Origin: Ephemerocybe angulata
Lineage: Eukaryota; Basidiomycota; Agaricomycetes; Agaricales; Psathyrellaceae
Assembly: GCA_013368325.1 (NCBI GenBank)
Contig: JAACJK010000170.1
Location: 434,001-498,000, forward strand
Direction: 5' to 3'
Length of the DNA stretch: 64,000 bases
Shown here: positions 1 through 10,763 of the stretch, in pieces
Layout of the letters: each line of letters starts with the position of its first letter
Position numbering within the stretch: position 1 is the first letter of the stretch
The notes under the pieces: model-generated
What the model was told of the DNA's origin: nothing
What the model saw: the letters and a program-made list of their open reading frames with translations, nothing else
Databases searched by the model: none
Translations under genes and position numbers: made by a program

Positions 1-2
1 AG

Positions 3-815
3 CAGCAACCGGCTTCCTCCTCGGCATCCACATCCTCTGCAGCAGCGTCCTCGTCCGGTCTGGCCAAACAACAGGCTGCCCAGGACTCTGCGGTGGCTGA
101 TAACACTAGCACTGCGACTGGGAACGTGAACAACAAAGGTAAAGGCAAAGCCCGCGCCGCGTCCCCGGAAGGCAGCGCACCCGCCAGCTCGGCCGATATC
201 AACGCCGCCCTCGAGCGCGTCTCCCGCGTCGAAATGACCTTCCAGCGCCTCGCCGCCGACTTCCCCTTCCCCTCCCACCTCGACTTCATCAACCCCAAGC
301 CCACAACCCCCTCCTCCGCCGACGGCTACGAATCCGACTCTGCCTCATCCACCACGAGCTCGGCGGGGTCGGGATCGACGTTCCCGCACCTCGCGTTCAC
401 GGCGCGCAACCACGCTGTGCGGTACTACGAGCAGACGCTGAGTGCGCTTTTGCAGGAGCTGGATTTGGTGGAGAGTTGGGGGAGTGAGGAGGTACGGAGG
501 AGGAGGAGGGCGGTTGTAGGGCGGGTTGAGGAGGCGATTGCGGAGGTTGAGGGGGAGGTTGAGGGACGGTGGAGGAGTTGGAGTGCGAAGCAGGAGGCGG
601 CTGGGCAGGTTGTTGATGGGGAGGAGGGATCTGTGAAGAAGGCTGAGGAGGCTGAGGAGGCTGCGCCTGAAGTTGAAGATACCCCCCTCTCTGTCGAAGA
701 GAGTGCCGTTGTTTCCGAAACCGAAACCGAGTCCGAGGCGCAAGACACTGAGGTTATTGAGGGTGAGGCTCAAGCGCCCGAGCCTGAACATAGGACACTA
801 AACCCGCGCCGCTGA
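3..815 (+). CDS. BAG-domain Hsp70 co-chaperone, 3' part
   Basis: The frame is open from the first bases of the window with no ATG before position 93 (a GTG), so this is the 3' portion of a longer gene. It starts in a Ser/Ala/Gln-rich linker. The segment from about base 200 to 585 matches the fungal BAG domain: an amphipathic helix with LERVSRVE, the FPFPSHLDF signature, then RNHAVRYYEQTLSALLQELD and a helix around VRRRRRAVVGRVEEAI. BAG domains bind the Hsp70 ATPase domain and act as nucleotide exchange factors in the cytosol. The C-terminal tail is acidic and Glu/Ala-rich and ends at a TGA at 813-815. Family assignment is from motif recognition; which yeast or human BAG it corresponds to cannot be told without the N-terminus. 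Confidence 0.75.
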   Translation, partial: QQPASSSASTSSAAASSSGLAKQQAAQDSAVADNTSTATGNVNNKGKGKARAASPEGSAPASSADINAALERVSRVEMTFQRLAADFPFPSHLDFINPKPTTPSSADGYESDSASSTTSSAGSGSTFPHLAFTARNHAVRYYEQTLSALLQELDLVESWGSEEVRRRRRAVVGRVEEAIAEVEGEVEGRWRSWSAKQEAAGQVVDGEEGSVKKAEEAEEAAPEVEDTPLSVEESAVVSETETESEAQDTEVIEGEAQAPEPEHRTLNPRR

Positions 816-951
816 AGCGGAGCGGAATATATTCAAACTCCGCCGCCATCAACAATGTTGGGCGCTGTTTGGCCATGGGCGCTGTTCACAACCTCTTGTC
901 ATCTCCCACCATGCCTCCTCAACGTCCGCCGCAGGCGGGTTAGGAACTACC

Positions 952-1131
952 AGTGTCTTCGCCGTAGGCGGTAGGGTGCGCACTACCGGTGTTTTCGCCG
1001 GAGGCGGCAGGGTGCGCACTACCGGTGTTTTCGCCGGAGGCGGCAGGGTGCGCATTAACGGTGTTTTCGCCGTAGGCGGCAGGGTGCGCATTAACGGTGT
1101 TTTCGCCGCAGGCGCGGGGTATGCGGTGTTT
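952..1131. repeat. 36-bp minisatellite, about 5 units
   Basis: The string GGTGTTTTCGCCG recurs at 988, 1024, 1060 and 1096, exactly 36 bp apart, with a diverged first unit at about 952. Each unit carries GGTGCGCA(C/T)TA and a CCGNAGGCGG core. The array lies 140 bp downstream of the BAG gene stop. Confidence 0.9.
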
Positions 1132-1438
1132 TGCCGCAGGCGGGGTTTGGGGATTGGTGCTGTTTGCGCCCAACGGGCGGGCTGTGGCTGGCTGTGGGCT
1201 GGTTTGGTGACCTGGTCATCATGTTTGGGCTTGAGGTTGTTTGGGTGCGGCGTGCTGGGTTGTTGCTGGGGCTTAGGTGCGTTTCAATATCCATCCTGGG
1301 TTGCGATTGTTCTGTCGATGTTCTAGGGAAGCGTGTGTTTGCGGCGCCGGCCGCGACGGCTGGGGCTCTGCCCCCGTCCCCGCCAGGGGGACCTTGTCCC
1401 CCTTGGACCCCCTGCGCCTCCGGCAGCCCTGCGGGGCC

Positions 1439-1613
1439 TTTTCGCCTCCGGCTGGGTCTTTCGCCTCCAGCTGGGGTTTTCGCCTCCGGCTGGGTCTTTC
1501 GCCTCCGGCTGGGGTTTTCGCCTCCGGCTGGGTTCTTCGCCTCCGGCTGGGGTTTTCGCCTCCGGCTGGGTCTTTCGCCTCCGGCTGGGGTTTTCGCCTC
1601 CGGCTGGGGGCGT
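1439..1613. repeat. 19-bp minisatellite, 9 regular units
   Basis: CGCCTCC begins at 1443, 1462, 1481, 1500, 1519, 1538, 1557, 1576 and 1595, a perfect 19-bp period; a detached unit follows at 1634. Units alternate CTGGGTCTTT and CTGGGGTTTT between the cores. Because 19 is not a multiple of 3 the array is open in several frames on both strands, giving low-complexity open frames that are not genes. Confidence 0.92.
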
Positions 1614-1785
1614 CTGCGACGCACAGGGGTTTTCGCCTCCGGCTGGGTGCGTCTTCGACGCGTGCCTCCGGCGGTGCCTGCGGCAGGCTTGGTCTGCGAC
1701 GGTCTATGGTCCTGGAGCCTGCGGCGCGCTTTATCCCACTATTCTTTGGAGCCCATAATTAACCTTATCAATTCATGTATTTTAA

Positions 1786-4785
1786 TCATCGTGTTTTATA
1801 CGATTCCTTCCGCTTTTCTTTCCGAATCTTCGAAAATGCCACCATCTCATGAACACCAAGCAACTCTCCAACCTGGTCATCCAATTCAGCCATCTCCTCG
1901 TCTTCAGGACCCTCCACACCAACTTCAAATTGCCCGATACTTGTCGTAGCACATTCCAGCACATCACCCATCACCATTTCACCGTTCAGCTGCCTGCGAA
2001 TGTCGTCACTGAGGAGGCTGTCTATCTCTTCAATAGAGCTGGGACTGAGGGCTTGAAGCCGTAGCGTGAGTTCTAGCAGCCGATCGTGCACAGTTTGTAT
2101 CTCCATGATAGTTGACGTGATTTCGTTGCAATTGTCCTGCTCGTAAGATGTGATGCTTTCGGATTTGGGCAAATCTCCAGCTGGTAGATTTGGGGAGAAG
2201 TCGGGGCTGTGACTGTCGGGAGACGCACTCTGCGGAGGGCTAGCTGCTGATAAATCGGATGCAGGAGACTCGGATTCTTCGGAATCTGGTGCAATTCCAA
2301 TCCTCGGCTCACGGTGCGTTTTTATCTGTCCATATGTCCATATGTTCAGAGTGTGATGCAAGTACGAACGATTTCACTCACCCTGAGTGTAATATGACCT
2401 GGAACTTTTGTTTTGGTCCAAAGTGCCTTTCCGTCAGTGCCTGGTGACTCCGGCAAGGTGTCTACTTCTTCCTCATCATCGAGCTGGGTGATAGATGTGT
2501 CCACGGTCTCGCCGTGGGATCTAAAGACATGTTCAGTGCATGTACCATCAAGACCAGTGGGGGAACATACTCGACAATGATCTCGTTGCTCTGGGCGCAA
2601 TGTTCGACGGGCACGTCGGGCGGGTGCTCCACATCAGCAAATTCATCATCCAAGTTGTCAATCCAACTCTGGATGCAAGCTGCAATGTCGCCAGAAGCCA
2701 GAGTCAAGCTAGAGTCGGAAAGAGTGTCGGCTGAGTCATCGAATGATAGTTCTGAGACGAGAGTCGAGGACTGAGCAGACGGCTTCGGATCTCCTGTCTG
2801 GATTGTTCGTAGACCGTGATAGTAATTTTCGAGCTTTTTGGTGCGCTTCAGCTTCTCGAAGAAATCTGGCATGATATCCGTGATGGTGAGTCTAATCCAC
2901 AAGTCAATCCGAGGGAGACGCCCTGAGTGCTGATATGGCTGCCAGTACTTGTTCTTTATGCGTCCGTTGAAGCTTTCAAGCGGGTTGTTGGTCCGAGCGA
3001 TGCGCTTGATGGGAAGCCTGAGCCGGCGAGCTGCTTCGATAGCTCCAGCAGGAGACCACGAGAACCAGTATGCCTTGACCTTGAGATACAGCTCAAAGTA
3101 TTTGAGAAATGCGAGAGCTCCCTTTGCCTGTTTCTTCGAAATGCTGTCCCTTTTCCGTCCTTCCTGTTTCCAGAATGCAACCTCAGCAATATACAATGTC
3201 CGAGCCTCTTCGTGGTCGGTAATCTCCTTCAACAGCCGCATTAGAAATTTCCCGAGACGTGAGCGCACAGCCTGGCGATCTGGCCCTTTTGGAATGCATG
3301 CCAAGCACCGGTTTAAGCCATTTCGCCACGATTGCCAGATATGAAACATGCAGAGTATCAGGAGAATGGATGGCCAGAGTGTCGACAGTGCCGTCCTTTC
3401 GCGTACGTCGTTGTCAGTGTTTGCAACAGCGATGTTGAACGCCTCGCCTAGGTTATTTGTTCCCATGCTTTTCTTGAAACGCTCGAGCAAATCCGTCAGA
3501 ATCTGAGTGTCGTAGTCAGCATGTGTTGCTTTAGCTGTGTCCCGGGCAGTAAAGATGATGAAACATATCGGGATCCCGGTGTTTTCGCTGTTAGCACCAG
3601 CAGAATTACGAGTAAAGCACGCGCAGATGAGAAGCCGAAGGTGAGATCCATGAGAACTTGCTGGTTGTGGCCATATTTCCACGCACTCTCCTTCATCTCT
3701 GGTGTCGAGATGATAATCTCAAACCGGTCAGATACCGGTTTGATATGCGCTTGATAGTGGAAACATGACTTGGTGAGAATGGGCGAGGGAGGTTGCGGCT
3801 TATCACGCCGGAACCATTTGTCGAGATTCTCCTCAGCAGAGGTGCGCTGGGAAATTCCAAGCTCCTGTGCTATCGTCCGATAGAGTGAGCAAGTATCATA
3901 TGCCGTCAGGTAATACCGCGAGTAACGGTCACCAGGGATACCAGATGGCCATTTTTCATCGGCCCAAGCAGCGCACTCAGACTGCAGGAGGGAGACAGGC
4001 ACATGTTTGCGCAGCAGTCCTAGGGCATGGTCGCGTAACTCGGTGTTGAGTGGCACAGTCGGGTTTCTGTCCATCTCAATCTGGTTGGAACATGCCTCTG
4101 AATGGTCAAGTATCCCGCTGATTTCGTCGATCGCTATCATGTTTCCTGCGTGGAATGGTCATTTTTCTGGCATTGCTATTCATAGATAATGGGGCGAACC
4201 ATGCTCAGGCTCATGAACCGTAACCAATTTGACCCAAACCAGGCAGCCGACATTCTTCCAGGGCATTTGGCGCTTTTTTGATGCATGGCGGCCAGCTGTG
4301 TTGTCGGTTCCACATTGGCACTGAATATGACGTGTAGCGCGGGTTTTCTCATTCTGGAGAGACTTCTTGTCGCTTTTCTGAATAGACATCTTACTCTGAA
4401 CATCTCGCTCAGAGTCTGCTGGAATGTGGATGCCAAGCTGCGTAAAAAGCTGGAATGCACGGTCTGATTGGGCATCGTATGAGAGAACTGGGAATGATGA
4501 TCATATATCAGAGCATATACTTTGATCTTTCACACTGTAAGTGAATCGATGGTGCTCCAGGCCAACGTTCTTGATATGGACCTCCATGGCTTTGAGCGAG
4601 GAATCTGAGAGGCGGAGGCATTTAGGGACTGGGCCGTGCGGATCAAACGAGGAGCTCCGCATTGGGGATATAGAAGCGAGAGCCGGAACAGCAGACTGCT
4701 CGCCAAACGGGAGTCGGGCGAGAGCCTGCTGCATGGCTGAGTGAATTATTGGGAGGTAGGATAAGTACAGGGACGAGAAGCGCAA
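1786..4785 (-). mobile_element. MULE-type DNA transposon (body; ends not resolved)
   Basis: This is the extent of a Mutator-like element inferred from its transposase. I could not find terminal inverted repeats or a 9-bp target duplication. The element is bordered on the left by the minisatellites. Similar short GC-rich strings, GACGCG followed by a GCCTNCGGCGG core, occur on both sides (about 1658-1677 and 4840-4862) in direct orientation. Confidence 0.55.
1786..4785 (-). pseudogene. MULE transposase, frameshifted
   Basis: The reading begins at the ATG near 4785 and runs leftwards through several exons. A Cys/Lys zinc-binding-like stretch (about 4390-4200) is followed by EISGILDHSEAC (about 4120) and the MULE catalytic core. 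Candidate DDE residues are the Asp in VLMDLTFGF (about 3640), the Asp in NTDNDVRERTAL (about 3400) and the Glu in NNPLESFNGR (about 2970); the LCMFHIWQSWR motif is also typical. Near 3600 the frame shifts by one base between ALLVILL and GIPICFIIFTARDTA, and no intron fits there. A typical GTGAG intron near 2385-2330 then leads into an acidic Ser-rich C-terminal tail ending at 1786. The protein looks recently inactive. Cut-and-paste transposition is family knowledge. Confidence 0.7.
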
Positions 4786-4904
4786 AGCGACGGGGACGCG
4801 TTGCTAAACCACGCGTTTGTTTTGCTTTGTTTGCATCAGACGCGACCGCCTTCGGCGGCGCGAGTTTAAAATCCGTTATTCGGTAATTGGCGAAGAATAT
4901 CGAA

Positions 4905-4913
4905 TAAGCGCCC
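4905..4913 (+). promoter_or_regulatory. TAAGCGCCC element, 85 bp before ATG of 4998 locus
   Basis: Exact match to the element shared by this gene family, in gene orientation. It is followed by GCGTGACATCACGGTCAC, a cluster of GTGAC/GTCAC half-sites. Confidence 0.55.
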
Positions 4914-4997
4914 GTTACACAAAGCGTGACATCACGGTCACAACCGTTCAAGATGTTGATTATCGTCACTGGAACGAACTCTCTCGGCAACCACTAC

Positions 4998-5560
4998 ATG
5001 GCCCACATCCCTGACGATGCGCCATTGTTTCGCTTTCAGGACCTCCCGGAAGACCTCGCACGTTTGGTGTTCGAAGCCGCTGCTCACGATGTCGACAAAC
5101 CGAATTGGAGTTGTGCGCTTGTGTCGACGACCGTGCGATCTTGGTGAGTTACAGTTTTCCATAATCTATCTCCCTGTCACGACGAACAGTGGTATAAGGA
5201 TCGCTGTAATACTTGAGCTGACACTTGCCGATTCAGGGTTGAGCCGATACTGTACAGGCGATCGTTATCGACACTCCTTGGAAAATGACGCTTCTGGGCC
5301 AAACCATGTCGCATCACCCCGCCAAAGCTCCAGCATTCTTCTCGACCCATGTCGAGCAAATTTACATCATCATACGCAGGGACAGGCTGAATCCCTCATA
5401 CTCCGACCTCTATAGCCTTGAACTGCTCTCGGCCTGCCCCAATATCTGGCGCTGGTCAAATGGTAGTCAGGAGGCGAGGAAAGGGGATGTCGAGAATTTC
5501 TGGAAGAGGGCGGAGGACAAGGTAGCCACAAGGAGCTCCGAGCGACCTCTTGTACTGTAG
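4998..5560 (+). pseudogene. F-box-like paralog with internal deletion and frameshift
   Basis: Exon 1 (4998-5143) encodes the F-box-like start with FQDLPEDLARLVFEAAAHD and NWSCALVS and ends at the split Trp codon. The intron 5144-5236 has GTGAGT and CAG ends. After VEPILYR the frame is lost by one base; the next frame continues with MTLLGQTMSHHPAKAPAFF and LLSACPNI. Roughly 200 codons of the central region are then missing, and the sequence jumps to the family C-terminus ENFWKRAEDKV before a stop at 5558-5560. An intact promoter-type element precedes it. This is probably a decaying copy rather than a short functional protein. Confidence 0.75.
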
Positions 5561-5636
5561 CCATGCAGCTGGCTTGCCTTTAACTAATCATTCCGATTGC
5601 TAAGACAGAAACTAAGTTACACAGTCGCATGCCAGC

Positions 5637-6728
5637 TCAATGATAGGTAAGCCTTGACTTTTGCCCTCTCCTCCTCTCCGAGACTTTCTTCTCCGCCCGG
5701 TTCCAGAATGCATCTTCGTTGTCTACGGTCGCCTTCAAATCGCTCGACTGCATTCGCCATATTGCCTCCCGCGCTACCCACTGCCCTTGCTCGCCCTTCG
5801 CAATCTGCCTCCAGTAGTAATCGTCTCCAACAGCCACAACGATCCTTTCATCTAACGTCGATCCGTTGTCTTCGACAAGGTCACGCGCGTTGTCGAACCA
5901 GTGGGCAGACGTTATGGTGAAGACACATACAACCAGCGTAGGAGGAAAGCACGCTAGAGCTGCGCGGAGCTGGGCTGAGGCGAGCTCGATAGCCTCAATT
6001 TTGGGCGAGGGAGAAATACACAGATGTGTTAGGCAGGGTAAGGACTTCAGCGACCCCCACGACCAGGACCTGAGTGTTTCGTCCCAGTAGAGTTCGAGGT
6101 GCGTGAGCCTTTTAAACATCGTGTTCTGGTGGTCTCCAGTATCAAAGCGGAAGTGTCGATACGAGGGTTCGAATAGCATTCCGGGAGCGTGGAGCCGTCG
6201 CAGCTGCTGGAAGGACTTCCAGGCTGGTAGGTTTCCAACTGACAGTTCGTCCACTCTTTGGGCCTCCATCCATCGGTGGAAGTCGAGTCGATGTATGTTG
6301 GGACAGGCGTTCAAAAGGTTGATGAGCGCGTTCCAGTTTGGAACGACATTGAGAGAAAGTGTCCTGACGTATTTGCTGAAAAAGGAGGGTTTCTTGAACG
6401 ACGTCGGATAGTTGTTTGAAAGGGCAAGCGATGAAAGGAGTGTTCGGTGCAGTAGGGGCATCTTGCGGGAGTTGTCAAGGCCGAATATGATGTGGCGGTA
6501 TAGAATGGGCTCAACCCTGGTAGGGAATCGCAATATATGAAGTGTCAGTAAGGTCCTTGGCTGTACTCGAATCGGAACTTACCAGGACTGCACTTTCTTT
6601 GAGACAAGCGCGCATGTCCAATTCGGACTGTCAGGGTCGTTGGCAGCCATTTCAAAGACGGTACGTGCGATGTCTTCTGGAAGTAAGCAAAATCGGAAGA
6701 GTCGGTCGAGACTGGTACCGAGCGCCAT
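5637..6728 (-). CDS. F-box-like protein, 341 aa
   Basis: Two exons, 6728-6583 and 6516-5637, joined across a 66-bp intron with GTAAGT and CCAG ends that splits the Trp codon at the end of the F-box-like segment. The N-terminus has CLLPEDIARTVFEMAAND and NWTCALVSKKVQSW, followed by VEPILYRHI. The middle has family landmarks LNACPNIHRLDF, RHFRFDTGDHQNTMF and LTHLELYWDETLRSWSWGSL. A PPTLVVCVFTI segment follows, and the C-terminus has EDAFWNRAEKKVSERRR. By analogy to F-box proteins it would recruit substrates to an SCF ubiquitin ligase through Skp1. The THLEL-type repeats resemble degenerate leucine-rich repeats. No shared upstream element was found in gene orientation. Confidence 0.82.
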
Positions 6729-7254
6729 AGCAGTGAGATGGCGGTCGTGGTGAGAGAGCTGTGCACGGCACGAGGCAATTAATAAAGGACAAAGCCTTAC
6801 CTCAAATTGATCGCGATCGAGGTGCTTCTATACTTTGTCCAACTCTGACCTTGATTTCTTGGAAAATCCCTTCATAGTCCAGAATATGTTATGCTGATTA
6901 GTTTGGGTTTGAATAGATATGCAGTGGCGAGGTAGTGCCGATGCTCGTACCTGCCCAGTCTACGATATCAATTAAGCGCCGAAATCAATCCAGCCAATTC
7001 ACTTAAGCGGCAAGGATCACGACTCGGATCCTTGAACCTCTCAGCCTGACATGAAGGCGTCATAGCTGCACAATCTTGGGATGCACCCTTAAACAAACTC
7101 AGTTCCGGAGTGGGACCGCATTACCTTAATGCCTACTTATCTACCAGGCTCGCTCGACCCTCTGAGGCACTGCGATTCCCACCTTCGTGATCCAATCTTA
7201 CTTTGGTTCCTCAGCACCTGATTTGAACTTTACAGCAGTTCGTCCTACTCCACC
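6729..7254. other. Intergenic, divergent promoter region
   Basis: This 526-bp gap separates the divergent genes starting at 6728 (-) and 7255 (+). TTAAGCGCCG at about 6974 resembles the shared family element but differs in the last base and points away from the F-box-like gene. No gene is seen. Confidence 0.5.
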
Positions 7255-10200
7255 ATGTCGCTCAGGGAGCCCAGCACGTCGATTCTCAGTGGCGGAAGTG
7301 GACAGACGTTTCACGAGCTCAAAGTCAACTCCGCTGGACGAGACTGCATTACTCTAAACGTGTCGTTGAACAACAATCCGCCCACCTTCGCCGAGTCAAC
7401 CTCTGTCCTCGATACAGTGCCTGCCGACCCCATACCACAGAAAGCTCAGATACGATCAAAGTCCTCATTCTGGGCGAAACTGAGTCGTCGCCTCGCCACT
7501 CTGAATACAATCACGGAGCCGCGGCGAAGAGCTCTCAAGCGTAGAAGGTCGGTAGAGTCCGAGGATGAGCCTGAGTGGCATGTTGTGAGTGCTATGCAAC
7601 TGTACCCCTGGTAGGCCGCTGATCACTGTTAAATCTGGCTTGATTGCTCAGAGCTCTGTCGATGAGACCGATACGTCAGTGGTTATCCCAACAAGAGCAA
7701 GAACCAGCGCCCAAACCTATATCCGCAATATGATCGCGGTCGGAGAAGGCTTCCCCTGCTGGAACCCAACCGCATCAATCCCATCGCTTCCGCGATGTGG
7801 CATAGTACCGGGGGACGTCGGTATTATATGCCCAAGAGATGGTTTCATTAGGCTTTTCAACCTCTGGGATAAGCATGATTCAACCCAAGGCCAGTGGACA
7901 GCGCCACAAGCGGAATACCTTCCCGATAGCCGCCCTTTCGCGCAAGGTCATACTTTTGCAATAGGTGCTGCAGCAGATGTGACGATACATAGGGGAAGTC
8001 ATATGTGAGTCAGGCCGCGTATCTTCCTCCCTCCCGTTGCTTAACCAGTATCTGATAGCTTCGAGTTCCACTGCCATTCCTCGGAGGGCGGGATACTCGC
8101 CATAACGTCAGACACAGATCTCCACAGTTTCACAAATAGAGTTACCTCCACTCTGCGCCACTTTATTTCTCTAAACGCTTCCAAGATCTACCGGTATGCC
8201 CTTGCGAAGGGGGGAATAACCGACAAACAACCGCTCTGTATCATTACAGGCTGCATCAAGGCTCATTCCTGGGCTATGGCCGCATACAGGGAGAAAATGG
8301 TCCACCCTCGGGACATACTACGACTCGTACCAAGGGACGGGGGTACAGAAAAAGTGTACATGTGGACGCAGAGGGGTACGTCTGATCCTCGTTGCAGTGA
8401 CGCCTCGGGGGATGGCCCAAGGGATCAATGTCTCTTTATTCGAGGCTTCACGCTATCCCCGTCTGACAGGTTCTGGGAGACAAGTAGCAATGGAGTCTCA
8501 TCACAAACGACCGACGAAGCTCAAGGAGGCTCAAGTGGCGGTACCGGCACGTCACAACCAAAGGATAGAGAAAACCGAGATACGGGACATCGACAGGGTG
8601 GGGACACGAATGGGAAAATGCCGGAATCCAGGAATGCCTTCTCCTCACCGCCTTCCTCGAGTAGCCGACTTTCGGTGGAGCCTTTTCCTTATTCTACCAA
8701 CGTTGAGGTAAACCATCCGCGGAAATATGTTCGAGCTAAACTGACCTGTACACGGGCTTAGATATATCATCCATCTCATTATATCAACGAGCTACTTAAA
8801 GAGAAGGTTGGTACTCCAACGTTTGGTTCTCATACATTTAGAACTGTACTAAGAAGTAAGCACTAATGGCAGACCGGGTGCGAGTTTGCACTAGCTCATG
8901 ATGATGACTGGATGGGTATACTCAAGGGGAGGCGGTTATGCAGTGGTAATATGTTTCAATACTCCAATATATATGGTACGGTACTCACGCACTAACAGGC
9001 GAAGACTTCTCGAATTTCACGGAGGAGATTGATCTGCTTGACGTGACAATCGATAATGGTATGGTGACAATGCTTTAGCGAATTCCTACTTTAAAAAAAT
9101 CAGTTGCGCTGACTCCTGATCTTCACTGATAGGCGTTGCTTTTGTGACCTCTACAAAGGTACAAAATCCCATCGAAGGTACTCCAAGTGTGTATGAAACA
9201 CGACGGTTACTATTAGACAGCGGAGACAATCCTGGCCAGATTCTGAAGATCTGCAAGTGCTGCGATATATCCTACCAGCAGCTTCCAAGGGAGATAACAG
9301 ATAGGTTGGGTGTTACCGTAGCCGGGGGTCACAATATTTGCACAGCACTGAAAGAAATAGTCACCCAGACAGGGAACCCGGTGTTGAAGGAAGGGGCGCT
9401 CAGCCTTTTCTGTGTGATTGTTGGTCTTGGATCCGAGGTCAGTGGCGGAAGCGAGGAACTCGAAGTATAAACAACCTGAGCTTCCTCTATATTTCACCAG
9501 GACATGAAGGAGGTACAGAGGGGTGATTTAACCAACATCATTTACGACGCCTTTAACTTGACGAGAGCAATCTACCGTCTCACTGATTGCAATGAGAGCG
9601 AGGAGCTGTCTGTAGAGGTTAAGGGCTCCTTTGAAGAGCTTGCAGTGTACGTCTTTCCAAGCCATTTGAATCAACTAATGCATTTACCGTGATAACACCC
9701 CAGGTTCATCCGATCTATCCAAGCGTATTTCAACAGACTGGAGAGGCTGAGCCCTCTCGGTCGACTGATGAATCGCAATAACATGGAAGATCAGTATATC
9801 AGCGAGTGGAGGGCAAAATTTGAGAAGATTTGCGGGGTATTTGAGCATTTCCCGGTGAGTCAGCAATCATATTAATTTATGCCAAGTTACGGCCATTGAT
9901 AAACCTCTGACATGGGGTTACAAATTAAAGTATGGAACCACGGACACTTCGTTACCACAGCTACTGGCTGGGTTGAAGGAGGCCGACATAGGGCGCGACG
10001 AGACTACGCTGCAGAAAGGAAATCCTCAGACATACAGGTCAAGTCGGCAAGACTACAGCGAGGAATCCCCCAAACGATTTTACGGGACATGGGCTAGAGT
10101 ACTCGACAATAGCACTGAAGGTCGCCCTTCCTACCCATATATCAGCCAAGGTTCGCTAGTAGCGACTGAGAACTCAACTTCGGGTACATCTCAGCGGGAA

Positions 10201-10344
10201 GGTGTCAGGCAGACTCTGAGAAAAGGAAAAGGACAGGTTGGAAGACTCGCCCTACCCTCCGAGTCTGGAAATAGGATGAGCAAGTGGAAAGAGCACCCCA
10301 AAGTTCGACGCAGAAGACTACAAACGGGTGAGGGTACTGGCTGA
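7255..10344 (+). CDS. Uncharacterised basidiomycete protein, about 841 aa, 10 exons
   Basis: Manual splicing keeps one frame across 7255-7584, 7652-8004, 8059-8707, 8762-8806, 8873-8945, 8999-9058, 9133-9437, 9501-9646, 9704-9854 and 9931-10344. Every junction has GT-AG ends, and the coding total is 2,526 nt including the stop. The order is: a basic linker; a conserved segment with GEGFPCWNPTA and PGDVGIICPRDGFIRLFNLWD; a segment with LNASKIYRYALAKGG and LCIITGCIKAHSWAMAAY; YHPSHYINELL; and CEFALAHDDDWMGIL. A helical region around YFNRLERLSPLGRL and a basic Arg/Lys-rich tail follow. From memory, the GDVGII and TGCxKAxSW blocks recur in large unnamed Agaricomycete families; no function is known to me. 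No signal peptide or membrane segment is seen. It is unrelated to its F-box-like neighbours. Confidence 0.7.
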
Positions 10345-10763
10345 TTTAGATGTTGCTATTTACTAAAAGAAATCATGGCATTGTTTAGAAGATCATGATG
10401 TTCCCTTGCCACGAGGCAGCGAGCACGGCAATAGCGACGACCTTTCAGGCGGAATTTTCTACAGAGTGGCTCCAGCTTGAAGCCTTGGAGAAGCCTCACC
10501 ACGAAGGGCGAACTTGTCCTGGATTTGGACGGACATGCATTTCGAGAATATCCTACCTTTGAAGTCGTTTCATCTCGTCTGCCTCATATACCTGTTGTTG
10601 ATGTACGTTACGGCTTGAATCTTGACTTTGCTGGGGATTACTAGTACATACTTCCAATTATGCTACGCGGAGAAGACACGAAGGCTAGGGCACTCGGTCG
10701 CCTATCATTGAAAATAATCTGCAATAATTATTCAGTACTGCCTGAAGGGGCTTCGCCTAAAGA
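10345..10763. other. Intergenic, nothing recognised
   Basis: This lies between two convergent genes and probably holds both 3' ends. No reading frame, repeat or RNA gene could be supported. Confidence 0.5.

Noticed and set aside
952..1613. CRISPR-like array
   Set aside because: Units are adjacent tandem repeats with no unique spacers, and the genome is eukaryotic.
1091..1949. Long open frames on both strands over the minisatellites (up to 272 codons)
   Set aside because: They are periodic by-products of the 19- and 36-bp repeats, open in several frames, with no domain or conserved context.
1655..4900. Terminal inverted repeats for the MULE
   Set aside because: Only short GC-rich strings in direct orientation were found, which do not qualify as TIRs.
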